64,000 nucleotides of DNA from Ailanthus altissimus (lineage: Eukaryota > Streptophyta > Magnoliopsida > Sapindales > Simaroubaceae): positions 28,862,501-28,926,500 of the forward strand of contig OX327690.1 of the NCBI GenBank assembly GCA_946807835.1, read 5' to 3'. The notes under the pieces are model-generated. The model was not told the origin of the DNA. It saw only the letters and a program-made list of their open reading frames with translations, and ran no database searches. Below are positions 47,385 through 59,709 of this stretch, in pieces. How positions within the stretch are numbered: the first letter of the stretch is position 1; each line of letters begins with the position of its first letter. Made by a program: the position numbers and the translations under genes.

Positions 47385-47872
47385 GAAAATGACTTACAAG
47401 TAAGAGGATACATTGATTCAGACTCTAGTCTGATCCGGATGATAGAAAGTCTACATCTTGATATGTGTTTATTCTTAATGATGCTGCCATAAGTTAAAAG
47501 ACTGTCAAACAAAGGTCTACTGCAGATTCTACCACTGAGGCAGAATACATTGCAGCTTCAGAAGCAGTGTGGATCAAGAAGTTTATCGCTGAACTCGGTG
47601 TAATCCCAAGTTCTGTTGGTCCTATCCCATTATATTGCAACAACAATAGGGCCATTGCATAGGCGAAAGAGTCAAGAGCACATCAGAGATCTAAAAATGT
47701 AGAGAGAAAATACCACATTGTTAGAGAGATCTTGACTCGAAGAGATATTGTATTTTATAGAGTTGATTTTGTAAATAACGTAACGGACCCACTCACTAAG
47801 GCCTTAACTCCAAAGGTGTTTGAAAAACATGTAAAGTCGTTAGGTATTAGATACCATTACGAATGGCACTAA
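47385..47872 (+). pseudogene. Element 3: RNase H remnant
   Basis: Several stops, but the signature remains: STTEAEYIAASEAVWIKKFI, LYCNNNRAIA then a stop, RSKNVERKYHIVREIL, VTDPLTKAL and a final GIRYHYEWH before TAA. It ends 13 bp before the 3' LTR, with a weak purine stretch (GCAAATGGAAG) between. Confidence 0.9.
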
Positions 47873-49344
47873 AGCAAATGGAAGTTGTTGGGATTTGTGC
47901 TTATGTATTATCTCAATCTTGTATGAAGATTGTAATTTCATATTTATGCAATAAATATATATTTCATTAAATCGTAAATTACTTTATTAAGGTAAGATAC
48001 TTGTAATATTTCAGACATTGTATTAATTTGAAGGAGTTCAGATCAGGTCTAAATAGTTAGAACATTGTCTGAAATAAAACAAAAACCTAAGAATATACTA
48101 ACAATGACACAGTTACAAATAGTTGTAAGAGTAGTTAGGAAATGTCATTGTGCAAGTATATTCTCAAATTATAAATTTTAAATCTATTTCTACCGATGTA
48201 GGTATGTCAAGTAGAATTGATTAATATAGATCAGTGTATATCTATATTTGGATTGTCCAAATGGTTAATCTTAGCAGACCATGAGTTTATTTGATGTTCG
48301 TATAGATATACAGGTATTCAGTGAGGACTGGATGCTAAACAAGACTCAATGAAGACCTCCAATAGATATCTTGTAAAATCGTCAATGGAGGGTCTTCTCG
48401 AATTGAGTAGTATTCGTGGTCTTTTAACCTAAGCACCACAGTGGGCTTATGAGTGATTCACCATACTTAGGTTCCAGACATATAAGAGACCTTTCATGGT
48501 CTGACCGTTGGGTGTCGCTGGGTATAGTCCGATACTTATGGAGTCCGGTGTATGTAGACATGGGATTCGTCAGCTTATTAGGTGAGTTAAATATCCAGAT
48601 GCTCTAAGGTTGTATTATAAGAAGTCTTATGATCATAAGCGTAATACTCAGAAAAAAGTTTTCAGTGGGTGTAAACCTAAGGAGTCTCACTATATGAAGT
48701 ACTCGTTGAGCATGTGGGTAGCACACTGGATCAAATTGTTCGATCTAAATTATTTTTAAAAAATATGAATTTATTTTAAGGTCTCTCGAAAAATAGATAA
48801 GTTTTAAATGTTAAACCTAAATTGTGCTAAGTGAGACTTGATACTTTATCTACCTCGTGTATATTTTAAATTGTAACAATAACTTATATGGGTATTAAAT
48901 TTGGCATTAGTGGATATAACTATCATTTAAATAAAATAATAATTATTAATTTAAATTAATTCATTTGGTCATTTATTTATTTCAGGGTCTCTCGGGGAGT
49001 AGTTAAAATTTAAGTGTTAAATCTAAAATTGTGTCAAGTGAGATTTGACATATTTATTTATCTAATGTATGTCTTACATTGTGCTAATAATTTATATAAG
49101 TATTAAATAAAATATTGATAAATAAAATAATTAAAATAATAATAATAATTTTTTTTTTTTGCCTTTATAATTCATGGTTATAATTCATTTGAATTGTAAT
49201 CTTTTATACTTTTCAATTCTCGTTGAATAGAATTCATGACAAATTATTATATTTTATTTTTTATTAGTTATTAACAAAATTTAATGAATTGAATTTAATT
49301 CAATTAAAAAAGAAGCGTTAACATGCATATGAATTAGACTAAAT

Positions 49345-49600
49345 TAATTATAATTATTTACCAAATGAATTAATTTTTAATTAGAACAAATTACAACCAA
49401 GTCAAATGTCTTCAGATAGTTGTACTTATCATTAATTACAATTATTGACCAAATGAATTGATTTTTAATTAGAATAAATTTTGGCCAAGTCAAATGCTAT
49501 CTCAGATAATTGTACTTATCATTAATTACAATTGTTGGCCAAATGAATTGATTTTTAATTAGAATAAATTTTGGCCAAGTCAAATACTTTAAGATATTTG
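49345..49600 (+). repeat. Three-copy tandem repeat of about 90 bp in the 3' LTR
   Basis: The landmark CCAAATGAAT recurs at 49361, 49449 and 49539, each followed by TTTTTAATTAGAA and a CAAGTCAAAT. The 5' LTR has a single copy (about 41781-41870). Confidence 0.9.
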
Positions 49601-49863
49601 TATTTATCATTCTTAAAGCATATGGCGGCCATGTTAAAGCATGAGCTGCCTATGTCTTTTTCTTTATAGCCACTAGCCTTAATTATATTCAGCCAGCACT
49701 TGTATTTATTTATTATTTTTTTGCTTTTTAAGCATGATAAGGCAATTTTTCGTGCCTTGTCATACTTGCTATACGTTTAACATCTATTGGATTAAGTGAG
49801 CATGACCAAGTCCTATTTCTCACCTGAGTTCAAATGTTTTCTCCCTAGATGGGGCGTGTAATA

Positions 49864-49864
<1 letters not shown>

Positions 49865-49900
<36 letters not shown>
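49865..49900. repeat. (AT)n microsatellite
   Basis: About sixteen AT units inside the SINE remnant of the 3' LTR, absent from the 5' LTR. Confidence 0.9.
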
Positions 49901-49903
<3 letters not shown>

Positions 49904-50282
49904 AAAAAAAAATCTATTGGACTAAGTAACGGCTATAAATGCTATAAAATAGAGTTTTTTTTTATTTGTTTAGAATTAGTGATCAAAAGCAAATACAAGT
50001 ATAAATAACAAAGCCGAGAGATAAAAGTTAGAATCAATAGTTGCTTTAAATAAATATTCCGAAAATGAAGGCTACTATTCTAGTTTAAGAAAGCTCACCA
50101 CGTATTTAACTAGAATTGTTTAATATACGCTTCGAGGGTGAGTATCCTAATCTTATTAGTGTAATGAGATTATTTTAATGTGTATTAATTCTGTTGTATT
50201 ACATATGTGATATACTATTATTAAATTATTTAAAATGCACATTTTCACCTATTGAATGGCGCACACAACACCCTACGGGAAG

Positions 50283-51100
50283 AAGCAATGAAGGGGGGTG
50301 AAGAACATGGAGGAACCACCTCTAGGGCACAATGATGCAACTATGGTTTTACAACACCATGATGCAAATTTCAGAAACACTGATGCCGTGGCATCAACCC
50401 TGCTCTGATGCCATGGCATTAGCCCTGCTCTGATGCTGCGGCGCCCAACTTTAGAAAATTTCATTTTTAGCTTAAATTGACATTTTTGAGTGAGATTTAG
50501 ATTCTTACATGCATAGATTCTTATTCGAACTAGATTTAAGATTTTTAGATATATTTTATACATTATATAAACTTCTATAACCTCTTAGAATTAATTAAGC
50601 ATAAAATGTATCAAGATGTGAACATAAGAGAGAATAAAAAGTTTAAGTAGCCCTAAGGTGCTGAGGGCATTAGAGAGGATGCCCTATAAGTGCTTGAGTA
50701 TTGAGCGCGTAAGTGACCATTAATAAATCCTTTGATATAGAGCTATGACTATTAGTTATATTCATTATTAAATATCTTATTGTAAGATCTAAGTGATCTG
50801 TGAGATATTAGTGATTTAGAAGATTTGAGTGATCTAACGAATCTTAGTGAGCTGAGAGATCTGAGAGTTTTTGTGAATTATAGTTCTTTATGAATAGTTA
50901 ATAAAAGAAGCCGAATCATTGACCCGTCGTGGACGTAGACATTTATTGCCGAACCACGTATATCTTGTTTCTCGTGGTGATATTTTTTTTTAATCTTTAT
51001 TGTTATATTGATATTTTATATTGTTGGTTGTTTGTGAGTAAATGATTTTCGCAAACCATTTAAGGTTCTTAAAGTGCACGTTAAAAACTCCAACAATAGA
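50283..51100 (+). mobile_element. Probable LTR fragment of another copia-like family
   Basis: It contains GTCGTGGACGTAGAC...TTGCCGAACCACGTA (50928-50975), the U5 pattern also present in element 1's LTR, and ends near AACTCCAACA. Upstream is a TATA/leader-like region and a GC-rich block with short repeats (CCCTGCTCTGATGC twice near 50398-50440). It lies directly against element 3, which may have inserted into it. The borders are uncertain. Confidence 0.5.
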
Positions 51101-51428
51101 GTCAATGTAAAGGCTAATTTTTAAGTTGGATTAGTACTAAGGTTGATTTTTGTCAATAAACTAGTATTATAGCTGCGGCTAAATTAATGCCCAAGTAGTG
51201 TCAGATTAAAGAGTCTAGCATGATTCATTAACAAGATTTTTTTTAAGTTGTACTAGTCGGTGTTTTAGTTATATCTAACCCAAGTTTAAGCACAATTTTT
51301 TTTTTGGAAAGAGCAAAGTTTGAGTACTTTTTTTTTAAAAGTTCAAATGTAATATTATAGATAATTTTACAATATTACATGGTAGGTTTGTTGATATAAA
51401 TCAAACAATTATCATGACGTTTCACAGA

Positions 51429-51433
51429 AATTA
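51429..51433. repeat. Target site duplication AATTA, left
   Basis: Exact match to 54290-54294. Confidence 0.85.
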
Positions 51434-54289
51434 TGTCACGCCCCAGACCCAAAAGATCCGACACACGACATCACTTACATTCATTCAATAATACTGCATG
51501 TGCACTCATAAATAATATTACACAAAATTTTCAACTTTCCTTCAACACAGAAATCCTTAGCAAGTTGCTAGTAAGTTCAACACTAAAATCAACCCATAAC
51601 TTAACATATAAATATAAACTTCTCTTGACCATATTTAAACATTCATTTCAATTTCTTTCAGAATTATAACAATTGAATTATGACTGGGACAATTAATAAA
51701 CCGGAGATACGCAGAGTTTTCTCAGAGATTAACACTCTACTACGTCACCAGTAGCAACTTTGTTACCGGAAGCCCAGAATATATTCATTGCAAATTCTTA
51801 CTTGAAATCAACTAGTAACCACACTTTGAAAACTTAAATCAAATCCAGCCACACACAATGAAATAATACATAAGTATTTATTCAATAGGGACAAACCAAA
51901 TATCCTATCCCACGTGTCCCCAAATGAAACACACAACAACCTAGCAACTTAGGGAACCCAAGGAACAGTAGAAGCCTTGCCAAATCCGCTAAGCACACAT
52001 GCACCTTATTTACCTGAAATCACCATAAACTATAATGAGTATAAAACTCAGTAAGCATACTAGTTTTTCATATATCAAATACAAATACATATATGTACAC
52101 AATGCATATGTATGATATGTTGTTATCAATCAAAATCATAATCTTATCAAATCACATATCATGTAAGCGCTTACACATTCTTTCAAAACACATAATAGGA
52201 ATACCATCACTCAACTACTACTTAGTAGGACTTACATATCACATATCACATAATGAGCCAAATGTCACTCGTAGGTGACATACCGTATGAGAGGAATAGT
52301 ACAAGTGAGGTCTTGAATAACACATATATAATGCTTATGCCCGAAGGTAAAAGCCAAACCCTCACCCTGATCATCGGTGAGTCCTCTCACATGCACCAAT
52401 ACGCCACCACACGAATGTGATGACTCACTCTTCCTTTAGGTACCAATAGGATCCTCCCTACATACGGAACACATAACATATACCAATCCCAAAGGAAAGG
52501 CCACACATAAAGGCTTCACAAATCACATAAAATGCCTACTAAGTTAACAGTGAGTTCAAGTACCCTCAAAATACAAAATATTTCTCATGGACATATTACA
52601 CTTCAAAAGCTTTCTTTATTAAACACATCTTATTTTGAAAGCTCACTTACAAAAACACATGTATGTCCATGCTCAATGTCAATGCTCACATTCAGAAACA
52701 TATATTCACATTTCATATCAAAATATACTTTGACATAACATAAACATATTCTTAACCCCATTTACAAAATCATACAAAACAATTACTATGTTTATTGTGA
52801 TTTCAGTAAAAAGTCTAGTATACTTACCTCTTAACACTTTCAGCTACAAGACTTAAATCTCCTTAACCTATCAATGGAGATTAATCCTTTCATAAGCCTC
52901 AAAATTCACACAAAATACTTTAAATAGCTTACAAAATTATACACAATGCATTTATCACATCAAATTGGTCTAAATACTTGGTTTCTCAAAACCTGTCATT
53001 TTGACCATTTACACTTAACAAAATTTTCTAATACATCAAATGATGTCCAATTACTCCGAAATCAGAATATATCATTCTTGACTCATATATACTTCTTATA
53101 TATTAATATTATATCAAAATTCCTACACAATCCATTCCATACACACCATCGAATCCAAACTACAAACCTGACAGGATCAAGATACTTACTGAACAGTATT
53201 CAATCTCCCAATTTTATAAAATCATATACTAACTCAAAAATTATAAAACTACCACATAATTACTCTTAACACATATCTCAGTCCATGATAAATATTTCTC
53301 TTCCAAATCACTGCCAAAAATATTTTTAAACTATTTTATTTCATAACTTTAAATATCTGTTAATCAAATACTACAATGAGCTGATACACTTTAGAAATTC
53401 ATAACACTTCAACCACATTGATCCAAATTCTCAATTCCGAGTATATCATATTAGACATATAAAATTATCATATTCCATAAATTCGTAATTTTTGAAGATC
53501 ATTCAGTAGGACAAACATTGTTCGTCACTGTATTATACTGTTCATATAGGAAATTTCCAAAATTTCAGGGTCATTTTGGTAAATTCACAACAAATTCAAT
53601 TTCTGGAATTTTGAATCGATTCAAAGTCTCAGATGATACTAAACATGTCTAATTTCATATACACAAAACTCAAAACCAGAATCGAATCACAACAATTTAT
53701 AAAATTCTTGGATCAAGAGACTATCAGGCAGAAATTCTACAATCCATCATGATTTATCAAACTATCTTATAGATCATCATCAATTCTCAAAATATCATAC
53801 GAAATACACATCAAATCCTCAATTATACATATTTCAAGAAATCAAAACTTAAAGAAATTAACATAATTAACACCAATAAATTGAGAAATAGTTGTGATAT
53901 ACCTCTTAAAATCCAAAATTTCAATTTCTTCTTCTTTTTCTTCTCCTTCTTCTCTTTTCTCTCCCCTCTTTTCTCTCTTCTCTCTCTCTAAAAGAGGTAG
54001 CTCGACCAAAATGAGAGAATTAGGGTTTTAAAAGTGTATTTTTATACTAAGTGGCTAATTTTTGATATTTACGAATTCACCCCCAAAACTTTCAAAGTAT
54101 AACAATTTGGTCCCTAAAATAATTCCAAAGTCTTGCAAATAAACCCAATACTAATAGTATATCCTTAACCTATAAAAACACTACTAATAACAATATATAA
54201 ATCAAGGATCACCCACATACAAATAAAATACGTATATTTATATATATAAATATATATATTCTTACCGGTTATGGATACTGGTTACTACA
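51434..54289 (-). mobile_element. Solo LTR, 2.86 kb, probably Ty3/gypsy
   Basis: Starts TGTCACGCCCCAGACC and ends GTTACTACA on the + strand (TG...CA), bracketed by an exact 5-bp duplication AATTA. No second LTR and no coding region adjoin it, so it is read as a solo LTR left by LTR-LTR recombination. On the minus strand it ends GGTCTGGGGCGTGACA, an end I associate with gypsy (Tekay/Del-type) LTRs, so the minus orientation is inferred. The interior is AC-rich on the + strand, with a CT-rich block at about 53926-53998. Confidence 0.8.
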
Positions 54290-54294
54290 AATTA
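54290..54294. repeat. Target site duplication AATTA, right
   Basis: Directly follows the CA end of the solo LTR. Confidence 0.85.
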
Positions 54295-55540
54295 AATAGG
54301 ACTTTTGTAGTCCGTCCAAACCTACTTCTCTAAATATCAATAATACAACGAAGTCCCAAAATAAAACCTATCATTATTAAGGATATATACCTCTATTATA
54401 AATTGGGAGATTCGACCTTTACGCATGAGAGATTTAATCTCATAAAGGAGAATATCTATCTCATAAAAGAGGACTATTACATAAATGTCTACCCTCATGT
54501 AGGAGGGAGATTACAAAAGTATCCCTATACTAACCACCATTGTACATATCAAACCATAATCTTACCATTAATCACCCCAATACACAAACAACTTCATCAA
54601 AAAAGATAAATCCGTAACAGAGCCGACAATGGAGCTTTTTGTGGTGGTCAAAAAATCGGAGATAGAGGTTGAAAGACAAGGTGGTAGGAGTAGGAATGGC
54701 ACGGTAGTGGGTTGTTGAAATTCAGCAACGGTGGTGTAGGCGAGTTACATGGTTGTTGGGGGAGTGATGGTGAAGAGGAGTTCATTTTGACTGCTCCCAA
54801 CAAGCGCCAGTGAAGGGGAAGCCATGTCTCAGCACGGTGGCCGATGGTTTCACTTAGTGAAGGCTAGGTACAGCATTGATGGGTGGAACCGGTAAATTGG
54901 AGATAGCCTGAGGGTGTGAAGGCGATGAGAGGCGCATCTCGCCGTAGCCCTATTGTTGCTAATGAAGGAAAGCACAATTGTCCCGGTGGAGTTGACAAAC
55001 ACTACAAAAGAGAGAGAGCAAAACAAGCCAAAAATTGAAAACATATGTCTAAAAGAGGAAAATGGCTAAGAAAATGAAAACTTAAAAACTAAAACAAAGA
55101 GGAAGAAAGAAGGAGATAGCAAGCTAAGAATGAGGGAAAGGGGGGGAGTAGTTTTATTCGCCAGAGATGGCCCTAAAGCCTCCTCCCCAGTGAAGTGGGA
55201 AATTTTTTTATTGGAGTGATTGTTTTACTTTGAGAGAGAAGAAAAACAATGTGTCTAAAGTTTTTTTCCAACCAAGTTTGAATATTTGAAACTAAAATAA
55301 TTATAATTAATTATTAAAAAATAAAATTCATTTCTTTTTTTAATTTAAAAAAATTAACACACAATCAGATTCTTTTAGGCTAATTCACACTCCATCTATG
55401 CTTAAGAAATAAATAATATACATATAACTTAAAACTTGAGTTTTCTGATCCGTGCGAGCTGAGTTATCTTAACCCAAATTTTTTTTAATCTAAATTCGGG
55501 TAAAGGTGAAAATGTTATTCTATGAGAATATTAATTAAAA
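54295..55540. other. Unassigned repeat-like region
   Basis: The stretch 54610-55020 is unusually G/T-rich (GTGGTGG-type runs) and purine-rich. It holds no open frame with recognisable domains on either strand. It may be an old transposon fragment. At 54395-54495 CTCATAAAGGAGAATATCTATCTCATAAAAGAGG forms a short imperfect repeat. Confidence 0.4.
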
Positions 55541-55559
55541 ATCATCGGCATATGATTTG

Positions 55560-56225
55560 GGGAGCAAATCAAGTGCATAGGGTATGCAATGATTAAAGAT
55601 GGACGCGAAAGTAGGCGAAAAACAAAGAAGAGAGTGCCAAGCATGGCGTCGTGGCGACCAAGAGTAGGTGCTACTGCACCAAAACCAGAACCTAAGCGCT
55701 GCGACGCCAGGTGATTAGAGCCGTAACGCCCAGGCAGGCGCACTAGCGTTGGGCGCAGGAACAATTTTCTATTTTGAGACTTTCTTATTTCGTTTCTCAC
55801 TTGCTTCAGGACTCTCTAATACGACTCCCATGCGTTTAAGGTAAACATATGATGTCCTAAAACCTATATGAAGGCTCTCTATTAGCTTGTAATCATATCT
55901 TTGTGATAACCCAAGAAATCTTAGTGATTAAACCTTCTTTGTGATTTTTAGTTACAAGAGAGAGTTTTTCTTTGTGATCTTTCTTATAAAATGCATACTT
56001 AAAGAGTGTCTTATGATTCAATAAAAGTAATGAGTGATCTTAATCCACCGTGGGCGTATGCAAGTTGTCGAACCACGTATTTTTCTGTGTGTTTTTCTTT
56101 TACCTTTCTCTCTTTCATTTTTTTAAATTACTTATTATGTATTATTTACTTGTGTGATATTATTTATTTATGTGTTTCCACTTCAACACATTTCTAATAT
56201 CAAACACAGTCTGATCAAAATTTTC
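55560..56225 (+). mobile_element. Probable LTR fragment, related in layout to 50283-51100
   Basis: A GC-rich block (55640-55760) followed by leader-like sequence, then CCGTGGGCGTATGCAAGTTGTCGAACCACGTATT (about 56048-56081), again the copia U5-like pattern. Edges not resolved. Confidence 0.45.
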
Positions 56226-56580
56226 TAGAACACAAATTTTTTATAGAAGATCAAACCCCAATGCCAATTAATACATCAACTCTTTAATATTGTGGGCATA
56301 TGTAAGTTGTCGAACCATATACTTTTTTATGTGCTCTTCTTTTATATTTTTTTTTTAATTTTTTTAATTACTTATTTTATATTATTTATTTAAGTAATAT
56401 TATTTATTTATGTACTTTCGTTCAACGCATTTCTAATATCAAACACAACCTGATCAGAATTTTCTAGAGCACAAATTCAATGTAAAAGATCAGATTGGTT
56501 CAGAATTTTCTAGAACAAATTTTTTTTGTAGAAGATCAGGTTTCAACGCCGATTAATACATTAACTCTTTGATGCTTTGA
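56050..56580 (+). repeat. Tandem duplication, unit about 242 bp
   Basis: GTGGGCGTATGCAAGTTGTCG at 56050 recurs as GTGGGCATATGTAAGTTGTCG at 56292. Both are followed by ACGCATTTCTAATATCAAACACA-type and TGATCAGAATTTTCTAGA-type sequences. The second unit carries an additional partial copy of the TTTTCTAGAAC...GATCAG segment. Confidence 0.8.
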
Positions 56581-57080
56581 CTTATTATGCCTTCAACTAT
56601 TTGAATAGTTTTACTAATAATTCACTTTTCAATCCGTGAACAAAGTAATAACACGTAAATCGAAACAAAATAATTTTTATAGTAGTAAAAAGATGGTGGT
56701 ATAAAATATGAAGGAAACTTCGCCAAGTTAACCATTAATTTAATATAAAATTTTATTTTGACTAAAGTTAAATATTTTAAATTATATTAATTAAATATAC
56801 GTAACGTTTATTATTTTATTTTTATTATAATTTTAATAAAATTTTGTTATTATTTAATCTTTTATCTTATTTTATATAAATTACTTAAGAACAAAATTTT
56901 TTAATTAATTATAAAAAGATATTATTTATAATAATAATAATTAAAAATAATAATTATTATTATTATAAAAATAGAAAAAATGCTCATTGAGCATATGCAT
57001 TGTTGAATAGTTATATATTAATTAAATATTACTTATAAATAAATTAAATATAAATTAAAAATAAAATTTTATTTAAAAAA
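56581..57080. other. AT-rich region, no gene seen
   Basis: Almost pure A/T between 56.74 and 57.08 kb. No features recognised. Confidence 0.5.
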
Positions 57081-57084
57081 AATA

Positions 57085-57240
57085 AAAAGACTTGAGCGTA
57101 TGCGTTAGGTGTGCGCTTAAGGCATACGCCTAACAATACTTTGCTTTAGCTGCATGCATTGGACATGCGCCTAAGGCATACGCCCAACAAGGCTTTGCTT
57201 TTGACGCATGCATTGGGCGCACGCCTAATTCATGCGCTCA
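57085..57240 (+). repeat. GC-rich tandem repeat, unit about 55-60 bp
   Basis: Two and a half diverged units with GCGCCTAAGGCATACGCC and AACAA(T/G)(A/G)CTTTGCTTT landmarks (at about 57112 and 57170), the last unit partial. Confidence 0.7.
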
Positions 57241-57589
57241 AAGCAAATTTTTTTTTATTTTATTTTACTTTATTTAAATATATAAACCATCCCAATTCTA
57301 AATATATATTTTTTTCTTTTATTACCCCTCACAATATCATCTCTCGTTTTATTCTCAAAACCACTTGTAAAACTCAAAATCTTAGATTTGCTGCCTATTT
57401 TAAAGATCAATCTGAATTTTTCATCTTTTTGCGACGATTCAAAGATTCAGACTCAAGACAAATAACTGAAGTTAAAAATTAGTATGTTTTATTTTATTTT
57501 AATTAATAGTATTATTTATATTTATTAAAAAAAAATATAATGGATGAAAAGTAATGAATAGATTATTAAACTCGATTATTCAGACAGTG

Positions 57590-57790
57590 CGTGACTACAC
57601 ATATAGCTGTTATGGTTGCGCTATAGCTGCGCGTGGCTGCATATGTAGTTATTGCTGACCGCTGATTGGTGCGCGTCTGCGCGTGGCTGCACATGTAGTT
57701 GTTGCTGGCCATTGCCTTGTGCGGGCACCAGTCGCAACAAGGTGCTCATGCACAACAGTCATGAGCACCAGTTGCAAGAAGGTACTCATA
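57590..57790 (+). repeat. GC-rich imperfect repeats upstream of the MULE coding remnant
   Basis: GCTGCGCGTGGCTGCATATG at about 57628 recurs as CTGCGCGTGGCTGCACATG near 57677, each followed by TAGTTRTTGCTG. Then CACCAGTCGCAACAAGGTGCTCAT recurs as CACCAGTTGCAAGAAGGTACTCAT about 40 bp later. Confidence 0.75.
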
Positions 57791-57930
57791 CGCACCACCG
57801 CAACACAGTAACACCACCACCAAATATATTTATTTATTTTATATATATAATAAAAATATATTATATATATATAAATAGTTATATATTCAATTTTATTTTT
57901 AATTTAATTATATATAATTAAATTAAAATT

Positions 57931-59150
57931 ATGTTGTATTTGTTTCAGGTGGCGTTGATTATGTCACAAATTTTAACCATTATATGTTTTGGGGGAAGAT
58001 GGGAGAGTTGTAGCGATGATTTTGAAAGATACATTGGATATCAAAATATGCATATGATTGTTCTGAAAAATATTAGATACAAACCGTTGTTGAGAAGAAT
58101 TTGTCATCTTTTAGGAGTTGATTAGGTGCATTATAAAGTAACTCTGAAGTTTGAGGTTTCTTCAAGTACCATAAAGTTGAGACCCATTCCACTTGAAAAT
58201 GATGATGATGCAATATTATGGTTGAGCTTACAGAATAATATGGCTACACTGCTTTGTGTAACAGTAGATGCTCGAGGACCTGAAAGTAATGCAAAAGCAT
58301 CAATGAAGCAAAAAGAAGGCTATGCTAAGCAATTTCCATCGACAACTCCTGTGTAAATTCTAAATTCCCCGGAGGATTATCATTATTCTCCTTCGATGCT
58401 CAACAAACAACGAGGCTACACATATGACTATAGTCAGATATATGGAGATGTTGGCATTGATCTTGGCTATGATATTAATGAAGATGATGATCATGATTAC
58501 GAGGTTGATGATGATGGTAGAGATGATGATGATTATGAAGAGAATGGGGATGTAAATGATGATGCTGGTGATGATGATGATGAGGATGATGATGATGAGG
58601 GTTATGGTAGAGAAGAAGGGGTTAAAAAAAAATTCATTTCAGTTTCATCCTGAAATACCACCATTTGACTTGAATGTATCGGAAAAAATTTCTTGTACTA
58701 GGATTAGTGATGTATTTGTAGGAAAATTATATAACAATAAAGATGAAATTCATGAAGCTATAAGTATGGTTGCACTAAAGGAAAAATAGAGCTTCAGAGT
58801 TTACAAATCCACCAAAGATTGTTTCGAGTTGAAATGCGATGATGACAGCTGCAAGTGGAGATTACGGGCAGTGTCGACAGAAGGGTGATATTTTTTTATT
58901 GTTAGACGAGTAGATACAGAGCACACTTGTGTTTTGAGTCAATTACGGGTAGTCACGGGCAAGCTAAGAGCCGAATTATTGCTAAAATAATAAAAAAATA
59001 AGTTTATATCGGCCAATAAAAACTATAGGCCGAAAGACATTCAAGCAGACATACGTGAATAATTTGGTGTTCAGATAACGTATACTAATGCTTGGCGCTA
59101 GAGAGCGTGCATTAAGATTGATAAGAGGTACTCATGAGGATTATGTATAA
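57931..59150 (+). pseudogene. mudrA-like (MULE) transposase N-terminal remnant
   Basis: Pieces in order along the strand. GGRWESCSDDFERYIG, RICHLLGVD and VTLKFEVSSSTIKLRPIPLE belong to the N-terminal domain seen in plant MULE transposases. A GAT-rich acidic stretch follows (58480-58610). Then LYNNKDEIHEAISMVALKEK, a stop, SFRVYKSTKDCFELKCDDD and CKWRLRA form the plant MuDR DNA-binding/zinc domain. Last come EHTC and RPKDIQADIREQFGVQITYTNAW. Stops at 58123, 58354, 58787 and others break it. Sequence past about 59150 does not continue into the catalytic core. It normally binds element ends; here it is non-functional. Confidence 0.8.
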
Positions 59151-59315
59151 TATAAGGCTAACATTTACCTTATTAATATTTAATTATGTATAATATAAGG
59201 CTAATATTTAAATTTTTTTTGTTTCAGACGAATCTAAAAAAATATAGTAAAGAGTTATACCATAAGGCTTAATTATGTATGAGAGTCGAGTTTCATCACT
59301 TCTGTAATTTAATTA

Positions 59316-59417
59316 ATTTGTAATTTAATTATTTTGTAATGTACTTATTTTGTAATGCACTTATTTTGTAATTCACTTATTTTGTAATGCATTTATTTTG
59401 TAATTAACTTATTTTGT
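59316..59417 (+). repeat. 16-bp minisatellite, about six units
   Basis: Consensus TTTTGTAATGCACTTA repeated with small changes. It lies between the transposase and ULP1-like remnants. Confidence 0.9.
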
Positions 59418-59709
59418 TCCTGTACTTGTACTTTGTATTACATACTTACTTATTTTATTTTAATGCACTTGTCTTTAGTATTAATGTTGATAATTTTCAT
59501 AAAATTTTGGCAGAGTCTCCTCTATAATATGGACGATCACAAACCTGCCATATTGAATAAACATACTTCTATCAAATTGCAAAATCACTTCTGCATACAT
59601 ACACCCAAATCAATGCCCACAAATAATTATAGTATATCAATTATACACCCAAATCAATGCATGTAAAAAAATTATAGTACAAAATATCTATGAAGTTGTG
59701 GTCCACAAA

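Larger units (their letters stand above)
40085..50277 (+). mobile_element. Ty1/copia LTR retrotransposon (element 3), 10.2 kb, heavily decayed
   Basis: Two very long LTRs (40085-42544 and 47886-50277) flank an internal region of about 5.3 kb with a Met-tRNA primer site. It also carries gag, protease, integrase, reverse transcriptase (YVDD) and RNase H remnants in copia order. The flanking 5-mers GAAAG and GGAAG differ by one base, consistent with a decayed target duplication. The first LTR ends TTACA, the second TACG. Many stops and shifts, plus a 545-bp internal duplication, show that it is old and inactive. The LTR carries a SINE, and the leader has repeated stem-loops. Confidence 0.95.
47886..50277 (+). 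repeat. 3' LTR of element 3
   Basis: 2,392 bp, starting TGTTGGGATTTGTGC. It differs from the 5' LTR by many substitutions, a deletion of about 270 bp near 48660 and a triplicated unit of about 90 bp near 49345-49600. An (AT)n expansion in the SINE remnant is at 49865-49900. Confidence 0.93.

Noticed and set aside
51433..51669. 78-codon ORF MSRPRPKRSD...
   Set aside because: It starts at the junction of the target duplication and the solo LTR, so it is LTR sequence and not a gene.
54600..55050. G-rich region as a coding gene on either strand
   Set aside because: Stops in all frames at short intervals; the only 64-codon frame has no known domain.
58396..58653. Acidic GAT-repeat ORF as an independent gene
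   Set aside because: It lies between two recognisable pieces of the same MULE transposase and is a low-complexity part of it.
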